Source: Balneolales bacterium
GTDB taxonomy: Bacteria > Bacteroidota > Rhodothermia > Balneolales > Natronogracilivirgulaceae
DNA: 6,177 nucleotides
Assembly: GCA_007127665.1 (NCBI GenBank)
Contig: SKYY01000008.1
Location: forward strand, 1-6,177
Direction of reading: 5' to 3'
The position numbers and the translations under genes are program-made. A model generated the notes under the pieces. It saw only the letters and a list, made by a program, of their open reading frames with translations. It ran no database searches and was not told the DNA's origin. Numbering within the stretch: position 1 is the first letter of the stretch; the number at the start of each line of letters is the position of its first letter. This document shows, one piece after another, positions 5,100 to 6,177 of the stretch.

Positions 5100-5168
5100 A
5101 ATGAATTCACATGACAGGATGTAATCATCCTCCTGTGTGTCAGCCGGAGGCTGTCATGTTCATTTCAT
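5085..5168. repeat. Structured tandem element, copy B (downstream of nadK)
   Basis: Second copy, offset by about 102 bp from copy A. It has GATTCAT (5085-5091); AGAATG (5098-5103); ACATGAC (5109-5115); the 20-mer TAATCATCCTCCTGTGTGTC (5122-5141, 19 of 20 identical to A); hairpin AGCC-GGA-GGCT (5142-5152); and the 16-mer GTCATGTTCATTTCAT (5153-5168, 14 of 16 identical). The outer stem ACATGAC/GTCATGT keeps pairing although its closing pair is A-T where copy A has C-G. An extra hairpin, AGGATG-TAAT-CATCCT (5116-5131), occurs only in this copy. On the minus strand the 20-mer contains AGGAGG. It lies 45 bases before the end of the untranslated stretch next to the nadK stop, and no terminator separates it from nadK. 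Confidence 0.75.
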
Positions 5169-5212
5169 GATGGTATCAGTTTTTGTTTTGGGATTAGTGA
5201 AAGGGATCATAT

Positions 5213-6088
5213 TCATTTTAGTTCGCGCACATCGGCACCCCACATAAGCTTGTTACGCAGGGTTTCAAAATAGCTGTGTTCTGACAGTCCAATCAGTTCA
5301 ATGTAATTATCTGATTGCCGGATGTGTACTTCGGGTGACTTTCCGGGGAGTTCGTGATTGTTACCGTCTCCGGAAAAAAGGACCTCCTGGTCGATCGGTT
5401 CTACTTTTATGGTAAGGTTCTTATGGGAAGGGAGGACCAGCGGCCGCGTGGTCAGGGTGTGCGGACTGATCGGAGTAAGCACCATGACATTGGTCTGCGG
5501 CATCACAATGGGTCCGCCTGTGGACAGATTGTAAGCCGTGGAACCGGTAGGTGATGAGACGATGATGCCGTCAGCCCAGTACCGGTTGATAAGCGTACCG
5601 TCGTACTCGGCTGTAAGGGTGATCATGGAGACGGTTCCCTTCCTTGAAAAAACGAACTCGTTCAGGGCAAAATGTTTGTCACCGTTGCTGAACTCCGCCT
5701 CCAGAAAATTGCGCCGGTCCAGATTGAAGTTTCCACCTATCACTTCCGTGAGCGCCTGTTCCAGATTGAGCCGCTGGATATTGGCCAGGAACCCCAGCTT
5801 GCCGCTGTTGATGCACAGAAGCGGCCGTCGGGTTATGCGGGCGATGTGTGCCGTTCTCAGGATGGTTCCGTCGCCGCCGATGGCCACGGTGAATTCACCG
5901 CGTTCCATGGCCTGTTTTTCACTTTCGTAAAGATGGAGATTCGCATGCCCGGAAGCAGTTGGAACCGTATCGGTGATCCTTGTCGCAGCATGAACCTGCA
6001 ACTGCAGCTTTTCCGCCAGGGAAAGAAACTCGCCGGCGGTCTGCGCAGCCATCGGATTGGCCGGATGTAATACAATTGCCAGGTGCAT
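5213..6088 (-). CDS. nadK: NAD kinase
   Basis: A 291-aa cytoplasmic enzyme (ATP- or polyphosphate-dependent) that phosphorylates NAD+ to NADP+. Signature motifs: GGDGT at 71-75, the catalytic and nucleotide-binding motif; NSGKLGFLA at 94-102; NE at 143-144, which contacts NAD ribose; ADGIIVSSPTGSTAYNLSTGGP at 172-193, glycine-rich; the segment at 205-220 (TPISPHTLTTRPLVLP); SGDG at 239-242; and a C terminus SYFETLRNKLMWG typical of Bacteroidota-type NadK. I chose the ATG at 6088 because MHLAIVLHP aligns with the usual NadK start. An in-frame TTG at 6142 would add 18 residues that read through the promoter boxes, which argues against it. Length is normal for the family. No terminator is visible after the stop at 5213, so readthrough toward mdh is possible. 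Confidence 0.95.
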   Translation of the reverse strand: MHLAIVLHPANPMAAQTAGEFLSLAEKLQLQVHAATRITDTVPTASGHANLHLYESEKQAMERGEFTVAIGGDGTILRTAHIARITRRPLLCINSGKLGFLANIQRLNLEQALTEVIGGNFNLDRRNFLEAEFSNGDKHFALNEFVFSRKGTVSMITLTAEYDGTLINRYWADGIIVSSPTGSTAYNLSTGGPIVMPQTNVMVLTPISPHTLTTRPLVLPSHKNLTIKVEPIDQEVLFSGDGNNHELPGKSPEVHIRQSDNYIELIGLSEHSYFETLRNKLMWGADVRELK

Positions 6089-6096
6089 AAGAGGAA

Positions 6097-6130
6097 CAAA
6101 AATATATTTTAAGACCTCTAAATTAGGCAA
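6097..6130 (-). promoter_or_regulatory. Promoter of nadK giving a nearly leaderless mRNA
   Basis: On the minus strand TTGCCT (6130-6125), 18 bases, then TATATT (6106-6101). The overlapping TATTTTTG (6104-6097) matches the Bacteroidota TAnnTTTG box. The expected start of transcription is about 6094, only some 6 bases before the ATG at 6088. No Shine-Dalgarno is present between them. Bases 6131-6177 upstream hold no gene I can support. Confidence 0.6.
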
Positions 6131-6177
6131 AGACAGTATCAAATAAAAGGAAAACCGGAGTTTCCGCGGACAGGGAA

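Noticed and set aside
4983..5168. Known tandem riboswitch (for example glycine type) before mdh
   Set aside because: I could not find the conserved core words of the riboswitch classes I know. The element is reported as unrecognised instead.

Overview
The window looks like an ordinary chromosomal stretch from a bacterium of the Bacteroidota/Balneolota/Rhodothermota (FCB) group. Three things support this. Two promoters match the Bacteroidota-type TAnnTTTG element, one before tRNA-Lys and one before nadK. Shine-Dalgarno sequences are mostly weak or absent. The HIT, AroQ, malate dehydrogenase and NAD kinase sequences have the character of that group. The phylum is an inference, and no species can be named.

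Layout from left to right. The last 36 codons of a probable outer-membrane beta-barrel protein (+) end at 113. A tRNA-Lys(UUU) on the minus strand (323-395) follows, with its own promoter and a likely terminator. Next is a tightly packed plus-strand operon: a HIT-family nucleotide hydrolase (548-952), type II 3-dehydroquinate dehydratase aroQ (949-1374, overlapping by ATGA) and a 14-TM Wzx/MVF-like polysaccharide flippase (1387-2931, GTG start). After a 100-bp AT-rich gap comes a two-domain protein (3034-3840): an N-terminal NYN/LabA-type PIN-like domain and a C-terminal cold-shock-like OB fold. A strong bidirectional terminator (3907-3940) separates this convergent gene from malate dehydrogenase mdh (minus, 4016-4966). 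NAD kinase nadK (minus, 5213-6088) fills the right end and probably has a nearly leaderless mRNA.

Function. The plus operon mixes nucleotide hydrolysis, the shikimate pathway and envelope polysaccharide export, with no single obvious pathway. nadK and mdh form a same-strand pair linked by nicotinamide cofactor metabolism (NADP+ synthesis and NAD-dependent malate oxidation).

The most unusual stretch is the 246-bp gap between nadK and mdh. It holds two diverged tandem copies of a roughly 85-bp element (period about 102 bp). Each copy has a conserved 20-mer, a hairpin whose stem sequence differs completely between copies but stays self-complementary, and a conserved 16-mer. The start of the 16-mer pairs with an upstream 7-mer, with a compensatory change in the closing pair. 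This looks like a structured cis-regulatory RNA or a structured repeat, and I do not recognise it as a known family. The second notable item is the NYN domain, whose usual SGDxDF acidic motif is replaced by AHNEKF.
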